Source of the DNA: Topomyia yanbarensis
Taxonomy: Eukaryota > Arthropoda > Insecta > Diptera > Culicidae
Length of the DNA: 64,000 nucleotides
Direction: 5' to 3'
Assembly (NCBI RefSeq): GCF_030247195.1
Contig: NC_080672.1
Location: 368,954,271 to 369,018,270 of the forward strand
The notes under the pieces were generated by a model, which did no database searches, was not told where the DNA came from, and saw only the letters and a program-made list of their open reading frames with translations. A program made the position numbers and the translations under genes. This document shows positions 1 to 8,886 of this stretch, piece by piece; within the stretch, counting starts at the first letter, position 1; each line of letters starts with the position of its first letter.

Positions 1-575
1 ACTGGTTCCGAACAGCACAAAATTGATATGCACTTTTCGCGATTTACACAGCGAATCAAGATTTATACCGGCACAATTGCACAAAATCGCATAAACAAAC
101 CGAGGAAAGCCGACAATACGGTGTAAACAGCTGACAATGACAATCCTGTCATCATGACATTTCTCGGGAGCTTTTGACTTTTGAGCTTTTTTGCTGAATT
201 CGCAGACCTGAGCGCAGCGTTGTCAGATATTCTGATTAATCAATATTTTTACCGTTTTTTATACTCCAGCTCTGGTGTGCCGAAGAATATAGACTTTTCT
301 ACACAGAAAACTTGCATTACCTAGCAGTAGGTAATCTTAAATCTGTGCATCCTACTTCCTCCAACGAAAAACGAAAGAGGGGGAGTCCAAATTTACCAAA
401 AAATATGGAGATATTCCCCAAAACCGACTAAACTTCATCCCATTAATTTTGAGTAAAAAAATCATTTCCTTGTTTCCGGCAGTGAAATAAGGACAACAAA
501 TTAAAATTACCTACTGGTAGGTAATGGATTTTAAGTGTGTACGGCTCATGTACATACAAATGACACAAACCCCGC
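1..575. other. Unassigned AT-rich sequence with two related palindromes
   Basis: No coding potential is visible. Two 20 bp palindromic sites, ATTACCTAGCAGTAGGTAAT at 314-333 and ATTACCTACTGGTAGGTAAT at 507-526, lie in direct orientation. Each is followed by a similar TTAAr-TGTG tract, so they look like a diverged direct repeat. Their nature is unknown. Confidence 0.4.
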
Positions 576-608
576 TCAAATCTACACAGATCTTTCATTA
601 GGGTCTAA

Positions 609-853
609 GGGTGCTTACAGAGTGGCCGCGAGAAGCTGAGCAGGCGCTTGTACTGACAGTATGATGCGAGATGCGAGAAACCTGCTCGCAGTATATCAAA
701 TGGAGCCTGTCAGAGTAAAAGCAGGCAGTCGGCGCCGATCCGCTCCGCTTTCACTCTGACATCCTTCCTTTGGTTTGCAGTAAGCAGGTTTCTTGCACTA
801 TAATGTCAGTTCCAGCCCCAGCTCAGCTTCTCGCCGCTACTCTGTAAGCACCC
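609..853. mobile_element. PIF/Harbinger-like MITE with TAA target duplication
   Basis: This is a 245 bp, largely palindromic element. It begins GGGTGCTTACAGAGT and ends with the inverse, with near-matching ends over about 34 bp (GCGAGAAGCTGAGC is shared). TAA is duplicated at 606-608 and 854-856. The uninterrupted CCTAAGTCGC in the opposite arm of the host element, near 2970-2980, gives the pre-insertion site. A 3 bp TWA duplication with GGG ends is typical of PIF/Harbinger MITEs; the superfamily is inferred from this alone. Confidence 0.75.
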
Positions 854-953
854 TAAGTCGCAATGTACTCAAATGGAGAAAAATCAGTTTCAATATTCGG
901 TGATGCTTTTCTAAATGTAGTTTTTATTTCCCTGAAGCATCTTTGGTTAAACC

Positions 954-1295
954 ACAGAGAACAGACGTCCATCTTCAGCATTTAACTTGTGTAAAATCTC
1001 TAACGGTTTCGAAGGTAGTTGGGATATCCAAACCAGGTGAGCTACTGTCGTCATGTTCGGACTTCCAGCATGAATTCCAGCTCAAATGCATCAACAGATA
1101 GAGCCGGAATCGGTTGTTTTCTTTGAGCAAGATTCCATATTGAATCTATTCAGGATTTCGAACCGGCTCCGGAATGGATTTGACGGATAGTTGGGATAGG
1201 TTGATGTGGCGGCGCAAGTGTTTATCGTATATTAATTCATATGTTTACACGTGTTTTAAATATTTTTTGTTCGATCATGGATGTCTGTTCTCTGT
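954..1295. mobile_element. MITE with 9 bp target duplication
   Basis: This is a 342 bp element with ends ACAGAGAACAGACGTCCAT (left) and the near-perfect inverse ATGGATGTCTGTTCTCTGT (right). GGTTAAACC is duplicated at 945-953 and 1296-1304. The opposite arm of the host element (about 2838-2850) has a single uninterrupted copy, TTTGGTTAAACCTTATG when reverse complemented. The duplicated 9-mer is itself palindromic, so a shorter TTAAA duplication with CC/GG in the element is equally consistent. A 9 bp duplication would suggest a Mutator-like origin. Confidence 0.7.
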
Positions 1296-1304
1296 GGTTA
1301 AACC

Positions 1305-2205
1305 TTATGACAATATAACAAAGAGTTTAATTCCTATGTGCTTTTAGTGGGTAGAAACTAAAAAAAAGCTAGTTTTCCGTTCCATTCAATAAATTTTAGG
1401 TCCGATATACATAATATAACATTATTTCAAAAAAAAATTCGTTGTAATACGTAAAAACGATTTTTTTGTTTTTTAAAATAAATCTTATGTAAACTTGGCA
1501 ACCATACATAGGAAAACTGCGGTTGTTTACATCTGGCCTATCACGATAACACCCAAAATGAAAAAAAAACTATATGCAATGGATGGTGTTTATGTCGAAT
1601 AAAAATAACCCTCCGGGAAAACCGAGAAAACATGCCCTAATTTTTTCTGACAGGGCATCATTTGTCGTGAAATTCGATATGTCAAATCCTTCCTATAGTG
1701 TCAAATCCAGACTGTCAACATATTTCTTTATTTTTAATTTTAATATTATTTTCACGTTTCCTGAGTTGGAAAAAAAACATTGTTGCAATCACGAAAATCA
1801 GCTTTATCGATGTAAGTAATAAAAAACGACATTTTTTTTCTCATTTAATGATCTAATTTGCATCCAGTCGTGATTTCGCCCTTCAGCAACCACCATTTGC
1901 GAAAGGGTTAAACCGTGAACATAATTTTCAGAAGGGCGTGGTAAATGGGTTAAACTGACTGTCTTGCTGAGTAGGGCTGGGTAAATTGGCGAGCTTGACA
2001 GTATACTTGTTAATAGAGCCCAGCAAATAAGCGTATAGAAACCCAATGTAAATGAAAGGGCGCGTGCATCTTTTCTTCAAATTTCATGAAAATATCGAAA
2101 TACATATTCGAATGTTTATGTGCAATAACTATCGAGTAGACATGATCACAGTAGATAATGTTTATCATTTATATAATAGAACAGCCGTTTCAAGAATCAT
2201 TTTAT
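1305..2205. other. Interior of foldback element, no recognised content
   Basis: The end of the left arm (to about 1370) is followed by AT-rich sequence without a credible gene. Several short open frames occur on both strands, but none shows a recognisable motif. Confidence 0.4.
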
Positions 2206-2843
2206 GAATAATATTCCTCAGCACAGCAGATGTAATTCGCCAAGGTATAGGAGTATTTAAGAAACGAAATATTCCCACTGTTGCCGTATTGGAAGCTCGA
2301 CGTCTAGCGCAGTGTTCACTAGAAGACCAACAGTTTTTGCCATCGACCAGCATTCGTGTAACGTTTGCGGGTACCGTGCTACCAGACTACTTACAAATAC
2401 AGCGTGTCATCTCCATTCGGATGTTTCACCACAAACCGACGATTTGTCGACGTTGTAGGCAAATCTGCCATACAATGAAATACTGTTCCAATCCTATTCG
2501 ATGTAGTAAATGCAACATGAGCCATAAAAATATGGAGTGCCAGATCCCAGATAACATTTGTTTCCGATGCGATTCATCTCACAACAACGATAAAGTATGC
2601 ACAGTTTATATTAAAAAGGCCAAAAAACTACGGGACAAACAAAAGAAAATGCTTAAAAGGTCCTACGCCAATGCTCAGAACTTGATAGTCGATGATACTA
2701 ACTCACGTACTATGAATGCTGCAACGCACGAGAAGAAAGTTTCAGCAAAAAATGTTCCTCCCATAATCACAAGGAAGACATTTTTTTTAGTTTCTACCGA
2801 CAAAAAGCACATAGGAATTAAATTCTTTGTTATATTGTCATAA
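2206..2843 (+). pseudogene. LOA-like retrotransposon ORF1 (gag) relic with three zinc knuckles
   Basis: The frame is open from about 2212 to the stop at 2841-2843. It reads DVIRQGIGVFKKRNIP near its start, then RVTFAGTVLPDYLQI. Three zinc knuckles follow: CRRCRQICHTMKYC (CX2CX4HX4C), CSKCNMSHKNMEC and CFRCDSSHNNDKVC. Order and wording match the ORF1 of the LOA-like element at 7.4-13.3 kb (YGIGRFRDRLLQPVKIL, RVTFVCTALPNYILL, CIQCKQLGHTATHC), so this is the nucleic-acid-binding gag-like protein of a related non-LTR element. The last ~20 codons read through the right inverted arm of the foldback element, so the natural C-terminus is lost. No downstream ORF2 is present. It is a 5'/internal fragment carried inside a DNA element. 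Confidence 0.65.
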
Positions 2844-3039
2844 GGTTTAACCAAAGATGCTTCAGGCAAAAAAATGATCATAAAGTAATGTATACCTACA
2901 ATAAAAACTACATTTAGAAAAGTATCGCCGAATATTGAAACTGATTTTTCTCCATTTGAGTACATTGCGACTTAGGCCCTAATGAAAGATCTGTGTCGAA
3001 ATCTTCAATATGACGCAGTGCCAATAGTCTTACATAATT

Positions 3040-3300
3040 AGTTACTTTAAGTGCCGTTAACTACCATAAAGTACATTAAGTACCGCAAAGATTTGAAAAG
3101 TACGCGTCAAATTCATTGTACTTTAATTACCGAAACGAGTTTAAGTACAGCGGCTTCGTAATTTAAATGCGCTAAATATTTTAAATACCGTGAAGATGTA
3201 CTTTAAATACTTTTAGTACGTACACATCGAAATTAATTACATTAAGTACCTTATTAAGTACAACAGATGTATTTTTAAATACTTTCATTATTTACTTTAA
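3040..3300. repeat. Patch rich in TTAAGTAC / AAAGTAC motifs
   Basis: Short variants of TTAAGTAC(C), AAAGTAC and their complements (GTACTTTAAT) recur every 10-25 bp with interspersed C/G-containing spacers. This looks like an old, decayed short tandem repeat. No gene is visible. Confidence 0.45.
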
Positions 3301-3336
3301 TTATATTCAAAATACGTTGGTATTTTCAATACGACG

Positions 3337-3476
3337 CATTCAAAGCTGTTAGTGCTTGCCCCTCGGTCGAAGCATTGTTTTCGATTGTTATAATCTGTGC
3401 TATAGAGTCGTGCAAGTCGCATGGGTTTGGATGTGTTATTGTCCTGAAAGGAAACAAACTAAAAAATGTCTTTTTT
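3337..3476 (+). pseudogene. Possible hAT transposase C-terminal remnant
   Basis: One frame reads AVSACPSVEALFSIV, then about 20 residues later VIVLKGNKLKN before a stop near 3476. The spacing resembles the C-terminal dimerisation region of hAT transposases, where a conserved E..FS stretch is followed by a leucine-rich segment. It is short, degenerate and has no flanking support, so chance similarity is possible. Confidence 0.22.
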
Positions 3477-4808
3477 TAATAGTTTCAGGCTTAGAAATAG
3501 AAAAAGGATTGAGATATTAACTCACAGTTCAATCTGCTCCAGAAAACGCCGTAACTCACACACCCGCATAGCTAAAAACCATTTGAGACAGAGTCCGAAC
3601 AATAAACCTATGTTAGGGGATATAGTAACCATTAGTGGTGATGCTTTTGTGTTGTTCCTACAATATGAATTTGGATTTTATTCAATGAATATAACAATTG
3701 TTCTACAATATCCCCAATAGTAACGACGACTTGAATAGTCAAATAATAGAAGAACAATAATTCGTTTAATAAACATAAAAAAGAGGTTGGGTGGGCAAAA
3801 ATATGTGGGGTGACCAAAATACCTCTGTTACCCTAAATTGTGTAACTAGCTTTGCTTTTATTCTCTCCGCGGTCTTTATATTCCATCGTCTTTATTTATC
3901 ACAAAACGTCTCACCCCCTTTTACATCACAACCAAAGAGAATAGTGAAAGAGACGAAGAGTGAACATCAGTCAAAACGGCAACACTCCCTTTATGATGAT
4001 TTCAACACTAGAATTTTGGCAACCGCTTCTACAGGCAGCACTTTAAATGACTCCTATTATATTTTGAAAACAAACCGTATGTCGATCGATGGATTTGTTT
4101 ATCAAACGATGTGCATTTCGAAACAAAGAGATGAAATAATTCTAAAGCTTATTTTTACTCATACATATACTCTAGAATGCACCTTACAATCACGATTGAG
4201 CTAAATTCTGACGAAAATTCAAATTTCTTTTTTGATAGAGGTACAATACTTATCTCCTCCAACTCAGGCATGAGTAATGTTTATTTACATTGCACGATTG
4301 GTCTGCTCAATAAGGTATTTTTGGCTTCACACTATTCGTCTCTTTCCCTATTCTCTTTGATCACAACCATCACAACATTAGAAACCACTTGGGCACGTGG
4401 TTCGGACTCCGAATAAGCTTTTGCATTCATTCGACGAGTTGATTTCGAACTATCAGTGCGTATACCTGACCCGAAAGCTTTGATTGCATTACCATCTAGA
4501 TGTGATAGCCGCTTAAAGCTTTAATGTGAGCGCCATCTAACGTTTAATGCCGTAAACGACGAAGCACAATACACTCTAACCCCGATGTACCTCATTCTAA
4601 GTGTAATTCCTTTTTTGACCTTTTTATAAAAACATACACTATAAGTAAAATCAACAACATAAAACTTAATGCAAGGGTAGTAGCTTGAAAAATGTTTGGA
4701 AAATATTTAGAGCTCAAAACTCACCCAATGCTGTTGGGAAAAATGTGTAGGTATTTTTAGTTCAATTGTTTAATGACCCAATCTAGTTTTTTGTTAATAA
4801 TGTGACAC
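3477..4808. other. Intergenic, nothing recognised
   Basis: Open frames of 61-137 codons occur on both strands here, including one at 3791-4204, but none has recognisable domains, coding-like composition or splice context. I see no RNA gene or terminal repeats. Confidence 0.4.
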
Positions 4809-4810
4809 TA

Positions 4811-4899
4811 GGGGCCCTATTCTCACAGTCACGTCACCTAGTGACTAGAAGAAAATTTCCTTCTAGTCACTAACTGACGTGACTGTGAGAATAGGGCCC
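4811..4899. mobile_element. 89 bp hairpin MITE with TA flanks
   Basis: This is an almost perfect palindrome. GGGCCCTATTCTCACAGTCA leads into CGTCA, GTGACTAGAAG and a short AAATTT centre, and is then mirrored. TA occurs on both sides (4809-4810 and 4900-4901). The whole element is two arms with a negligible loop, so transcripts through it would fold into a roughly 40 bp stem. Confidence 0.7.
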
Positions 4900-4901
4900 T
4901 A

Positions 4902-5453
4902 GATGGTAGGATACTCGCATACAAAAACGACGAAAAAACTCGTTTTTTTCATGGGCGGTGGTAGTTTTCCAATTACTGAAACGTATTGTTTTTGTCAAAA
5001 CGTATAAAATACCTTTTTTATTTTTCAATTTTGCGTTCACATGACAAGACACCTGATAACAAAAATAGCTTAAAATTAGTATAATGGCTGAACCAATTAT
5101 TTGAACCAATTAATTTGACTAATTTTGAACCTCTCCATGGTTGCCCTTCTCCCAGCTAGTAACTAATTTTAAGTACAGAAATTACACAGTAAAACAAGCT
5201 TACAGTTTAATATAAACTACCGCTCTTTAACGTATGACTCGATTTCTGCTTTTTAAGGTTCAACTTCACAAACCTTTAACCCATAGCGCCTGCAATATAC
5301 TATTAATTAAATTTAGTTCTGGATTCCTTTTACACCAATACAACTATTACACGTGTGTTGCTTTGTTATTTTATACAAATCATTTTTTGCTTCTAAAATA
5401 GTTTTTGTCCAACTGTTACTTTTAGACTACTTATTTCCTAAATCACAATTTTG
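4902..5453. other. Intergenic, 3' flank of PEX7
   Basis: AT-rich sequence with no gene recognised. It lies downstream of PEX7 with respect to that gene's direction. Confidence 0.4.
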
Positions 5454-5459
5454 TTTATT
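5454..5459 (-). promoter_or_regulatory. Candidate PEX7 polyadenylation signal
   Basis: AATAAA on the minus strand, about 100 nt beyond the PEX7 stop codon, is a plausible poly(A) signal. The region is AT-rich, so chance occurrence cannot be excluded. Confidence 0.4.
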
Positions 5460-5557
5460 TTTTCTTCCATTTTTAAAAACTCAAATATATTGTTCATTAG
5501 TCTGATATCTGCTTCCGATAAAACATCTCTATATTTAGTAAATTGATCGCAACAGCC

Positions 5558-6712
5558 TTAAATTTTGTCGGCAAGGCAATCCGGTTTAAAAACATGCACC
5601 AGCGAATCCCAGCCGCAATCGGCCAGCTGGTTCTGCCGTCGCCGGTTCCAATCCAGTCCGTACGTGAACTCCGAATGGTGCTTGATCGTTTCCAGAGCCT
5701 CGTTGCTTTTCTTGAAATCCCAAATGCTGTAGCAAACAAACAAAATTACGTCAGTACACGATTTGAGTCGGAAATGTTTCATCTTACCGAGTGGTGAAAT
5801 CGTAGCCGACGCTAGCCAGCACCGATGGGGTGTGGGGTGAGAATTGCACCTTCCTCACGGCGAATTCGTTGCCCTTCAGCTCCGCCAGCGGGATGCCAAA
5901 GTTGCGTAGGTCCCACACACGAATGAGACCATCGGAGGCGCCGGTGGCCAGGACGTTTGAGTCGTGCTTGCACCAGTCGACCGTTAGAACCTACATGCGA
6001 AGAAAAATTCTCTAAGTAATCGATTAAGAAATGGCTGTCATCCTGGAGCTTACCTCTCCCTCGTGTGCCTTGATGCTGGCAATGGGTAAATCATAGCACA
6101 GAATATCCCAAATCTTCAACATTCCATCGCCGCTCACGCTGGCAAAGGTGTTCGGGATGTGCGATGCGAACACCGCATTGTAGACTAGTTGTGTATGGCC
6201 AATGTAGGTGCTGAGTGAGTGGTTCCGGATTGGGTCCCAAATTTTCACCGTGCTATCCCAGCTGGCACTGATGAAGAGCTGTTCGTACGGTACTTTACTC
6301 CAGTCCACACTGTAGATCTCCTTCTTGTGCTCCCGGTAAACCATCTGCGGTGGGCCATTGTTCGGGCTAAGGTTAATGTTCCACAGCTGGACGCTTCCGT
6401 CTCCCGAACCGGATACTACAATTTCCTGATTCGATTCGGACCATGTCTACCAAGCAGAAATCGGGTTAGATTAGTGTTGATTCAAGTATCAGACATATGT
6501 AACAAAATTACCACATCAAACAGCCCATCGGTCCAGCTGTGGGTTCGCTTTTCCACGATTCCACCTCCGTCGGGGGACAGCTCAAGGAAGTACAGTGTTC
6601 CTCCGCCGGCCAGCCCGTAAAACTGACTGGACGCCACCACGAACTGGTCCGGATTGAAGGGCGAGAAGCGGACGCTGTAACCGTGGCGGTTGGTGGTGAA
6701 GAACGTTGACAT
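5558..6712 (-). CDS. Pex7: PEX7, PTS2 import receptor (WD40 protein), four exons
   Basis: PEX7 is the cytosolic receptor that binds the N-terminal PTS2 signal of peroxisomal matrix enzymes and delivers them to the import machinery. Coding exons on the minus strand are 6712-6512, 6446-6054, 5990-5788 and 5726-5558. All three introns are 61-65 nt with GT..AG ends (phases 0, 0, 2). They join to 966 nt, i.e. 321 codons plus stop, close to the 323 residues of human PEX7. The start MSTFFTTNRHGYSVRFSPF fits the family N-terminus (RHGY..xFSP) and is the only ATG giving it. WD units are visible at GSGDGSVQLWN (80-90), SWDSTVKIWDP, SGDGMLKIWD, ASDGLIRVWD, GYDFTTRIWD and the terminal CGWDSLVHVF. The family signatures DGLFDV, YSVDWS, SHIPNTFAS and HHSEFTYGLDW are present. 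No frameshift or stop interrupts it, so it appears functional. It is the only clear host gene in the window. Confidence 0.95.
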
Positions 6713-7344
6713 CGTGACTGAAAGCAAGCAGATAATGGTTGTTAATTTTGGTAGTTTATTTGCAAAGTAGAATAATATCACATTTTTATATAATTTGAGC
6801 AATCGTGTCTCAGTGTAATGTTTATTTGGTTGGTACATATTTTGAGGTAAATTTTATTTTTTAGGTTTTTGAGAAGTCGAAGGTATGGTACATTAAAAAC
6901 AACTTTATTGTGGTTCTTTTGAGATTGAGTCTTCCACCGTGTCAGTGTCATAGTTGCCTTGCCGCCGTATCGCAAGTTCTGAACCGTGAGTATTTGAACC
7001 TTAGCATCTTACATCGTGTTTTTCGTACCAAATCTTCAGTTGGTCACAGCTCTTGATGACTGTATATAACTTTTAATAAAAATCTTAAACCCTCCGGTTT
7101 ACACGACATTTCATCACTTTAATGCAGTGATGGACATTCATTTAGCAGCGCTCTATTTTCATATAAAGATATAAATGATTTTTTTTGTTATAAATATAAC
7201 TAAAAAACTAGAATTTGGAATGAGCTGAAAAAGTTAATGGTAAGGAAGTAATGTGCTATTAATTAAGATCGTTGATAAAGAAAACTGGCAACTCTGTTGA
7301 AAAGCAGGCGTGTGGAGAGTTGTTTTTCAGGCAAGCAAGTTAAT
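6713..7344. other. PEX7 upstream region
   Basis: This holds the 5' side of PEX7 on the minus strand. CTTTCAG ends 5 bases before the PEX7 ATG and could be a 3' splice site of a 5' UTR intron, but no partner donor was identified. Otherwise AT-rich with no recognised gene. Confidence 0.35.
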
Positions 7345-7445
7345 ACCCAAGTAACAATTGAAGTTTTATAGCATACTACAAGAGCAATCTAAGTTTTATG
7401 AGTGGCTATAAAACTACCATAAAACCTCAACTGTTACTAGGGTAG
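7345..7445. mobile_element. ~100 bp foldback MITE, copy 1
   Basis: The left end TACCCAAGTAACAATTGAAG is mirrored by the right end (inverse TACCCTAGTAACAGTTGAGG). TTTTATAG / CTATAAAA lies inside each arm. A second copy at 23682-23782 has the same length and sequence with a handful of substitutions. It sits immediately before the LOA-like element. Confidence 0.65.
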
Positions 7446-7501
7446 TCTAATCTTGGCTCGAACAGATTCTCTTCTCTCAAGAGAAGCATCGCTATATTAC
7501 G

Positions 7502-8576
7502 ACAATGGTCGGGTTGGGATACAGCCGTCCAACAGCGACACCCGGATAAATCAGCTTCGGTGGAAGCACCGATTCTTGTGGATAACTTGGAAGCGGTAAC
7601 AACTACCAGGAAAAAACAGTTTGCAGGAGCGACTATGGCGTCAATTGTCAGTTTCTACCGAAATATATTCAAACGTTAGTCGTATGTAGACACGTCAAAA
7701 ATACATATCGTAATACACAGTGGTATCCTTAACACTTGGAAACTTTGAGAAACTTCTACTCAGGTATGCCAAACGCCGTTTTAAGGTAATAATGCGAGAC
7801 GCAGGATTACTTCTTACCGAACCCTTCAATTCAAAACACATGGCAGTAAAATTATACAAACCGCCTGTGCATTCATCAAGGGCAGAGTCCTACGTGCCCG
7901 TATTGTAATCAGACGGTACACCATGGAAAACCTTTCCCACTCCTCTACGGTAAACCAACCCAAAACCGAAAACTACATATTAAGAAGACTGATATCTCTT
8001 GTCCGCTCAGACAGGGTCAGGGTCGTGTTGGCCAATTCAAAGCAGGCAAACGATATTGCTTGCTGCGAGCACTTTACGAAGGACTACTATATTGTGTATA
8101 TTCCAGCTGTAAAAGTACAGTCTGAAGGCGTTGTCACCGATGAGAGTTTGACATGTGAGGATCTGCTGGAGTACGGGATTGGCCGTTTTAGAGACCGCTT
8201 ACTTCAGCCAGTGAAAATACTAGAGTGCAAGCGTTTGCACTCAGTAGTTGTTGCGGGGGCTGGTTCACAAACGTACCCCCAATCGAACTCTTATCGGGTG
8301 ACCTTCGTTTGTACCGCTTTGCCGAACTACATCCTCTTGCACAAGATTCGTCTGCCTGTGCGTCTGTCTGTACCGCGGGTCATGAATTGCATACAGTGTA
8401 AACAATTGGGTCATACAGCCACCCATTGTAGTAATCGTGTTTATGCTCACTTGCCTCCTATAACGAAGCTGATGACCCACAAGAGGGAACATCTACTAGA
8501 GTGCCTAGAAGTTATAGGAAGAGGAGAAACATTCTCTCTCCTAAAGTTCCTTGTAAAGGCCAGAAGGTGTCCCTAG
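7502..8576 (+). pseudogene. LOA-like ORF1 (gag-like, zinc knuckle), broken
   Basis: A first open stretch reads VEAPILVDNLEAVTTTRKKQ and stops at about 7678. After a degraded middle, an open frame runs from 7923 to 8576. It contains YYIVYIPAVKV, YGIGRFRDRLLQPVKILE, RVTFVCTALPNYILLHKIRL and one zinc knuckle, CIQCKQLGHTATHC. In this class ORF1 is an RNA-binding chaperone forming the ribonucleoprotein. Further knuckles expected after the first are absent: the sequence runs out of frame just beyond it (HLPPITKLMTHKRE). The gag relic at 2.2-2.8 kb keeps three knuckles and supports the assignment. Confidence 0.65.
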
Positions 8577-8886
8577 ACTGGGCTCCAAAAGTGACATCTC
8601 TTGGAAGTGTTGCAGCCAAGCCGAAGCAAGTAGCCTGGTCTCGGAGGATTAAACTCAGAGAATGAGTTCCCAGCACTTCCCGGAACATCAAAAATCCCAA
8701 GTGTTCCTCTGTTTCAGTTCGAGAATAATCGCGGCACTGGAATTATCAAACTCTCGGACATTGTGGACTGGATAATAAAAACTTTCAATATAACTGATCC
8801 TATTAAAAGTCTTATATTAGCTTTTCTCTCTACAGTAAGAACATTTTTAAAGCAGTTGACTGCGAAATGGCCCCTCCTCTCAGCGA

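Larger units (their letters stand above)
584..2996. mobile_element. 2.4 kb foldback element with nested insertions
   Basis: The two ends are inverted copies. The left arm is 584-605, 854-953 and 1296 to about 1370; the right arm is about 2785-2996 read backwards. Outer ends are ACACAGATCTTTCATTAGGG on the left and its reverse complement on the right. The flanks TCAAATCT (576-583) and CGAAATCT (2997-3004) could be an imperfect 8 bp target duplication. The left arm is interrupted by two separate insertions (609-853 and 954-1295) that the right arm lacks. The interior carries an LOA-like gag relic. No transposase was seen, so the element would be non-autonomous. Confidence 0.65.

Noticed and set aside
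3791..4204. 137-codon open frame as a host gene
   Set aside because: No recognisable domain, AT-rich neutral composition and no splice context.
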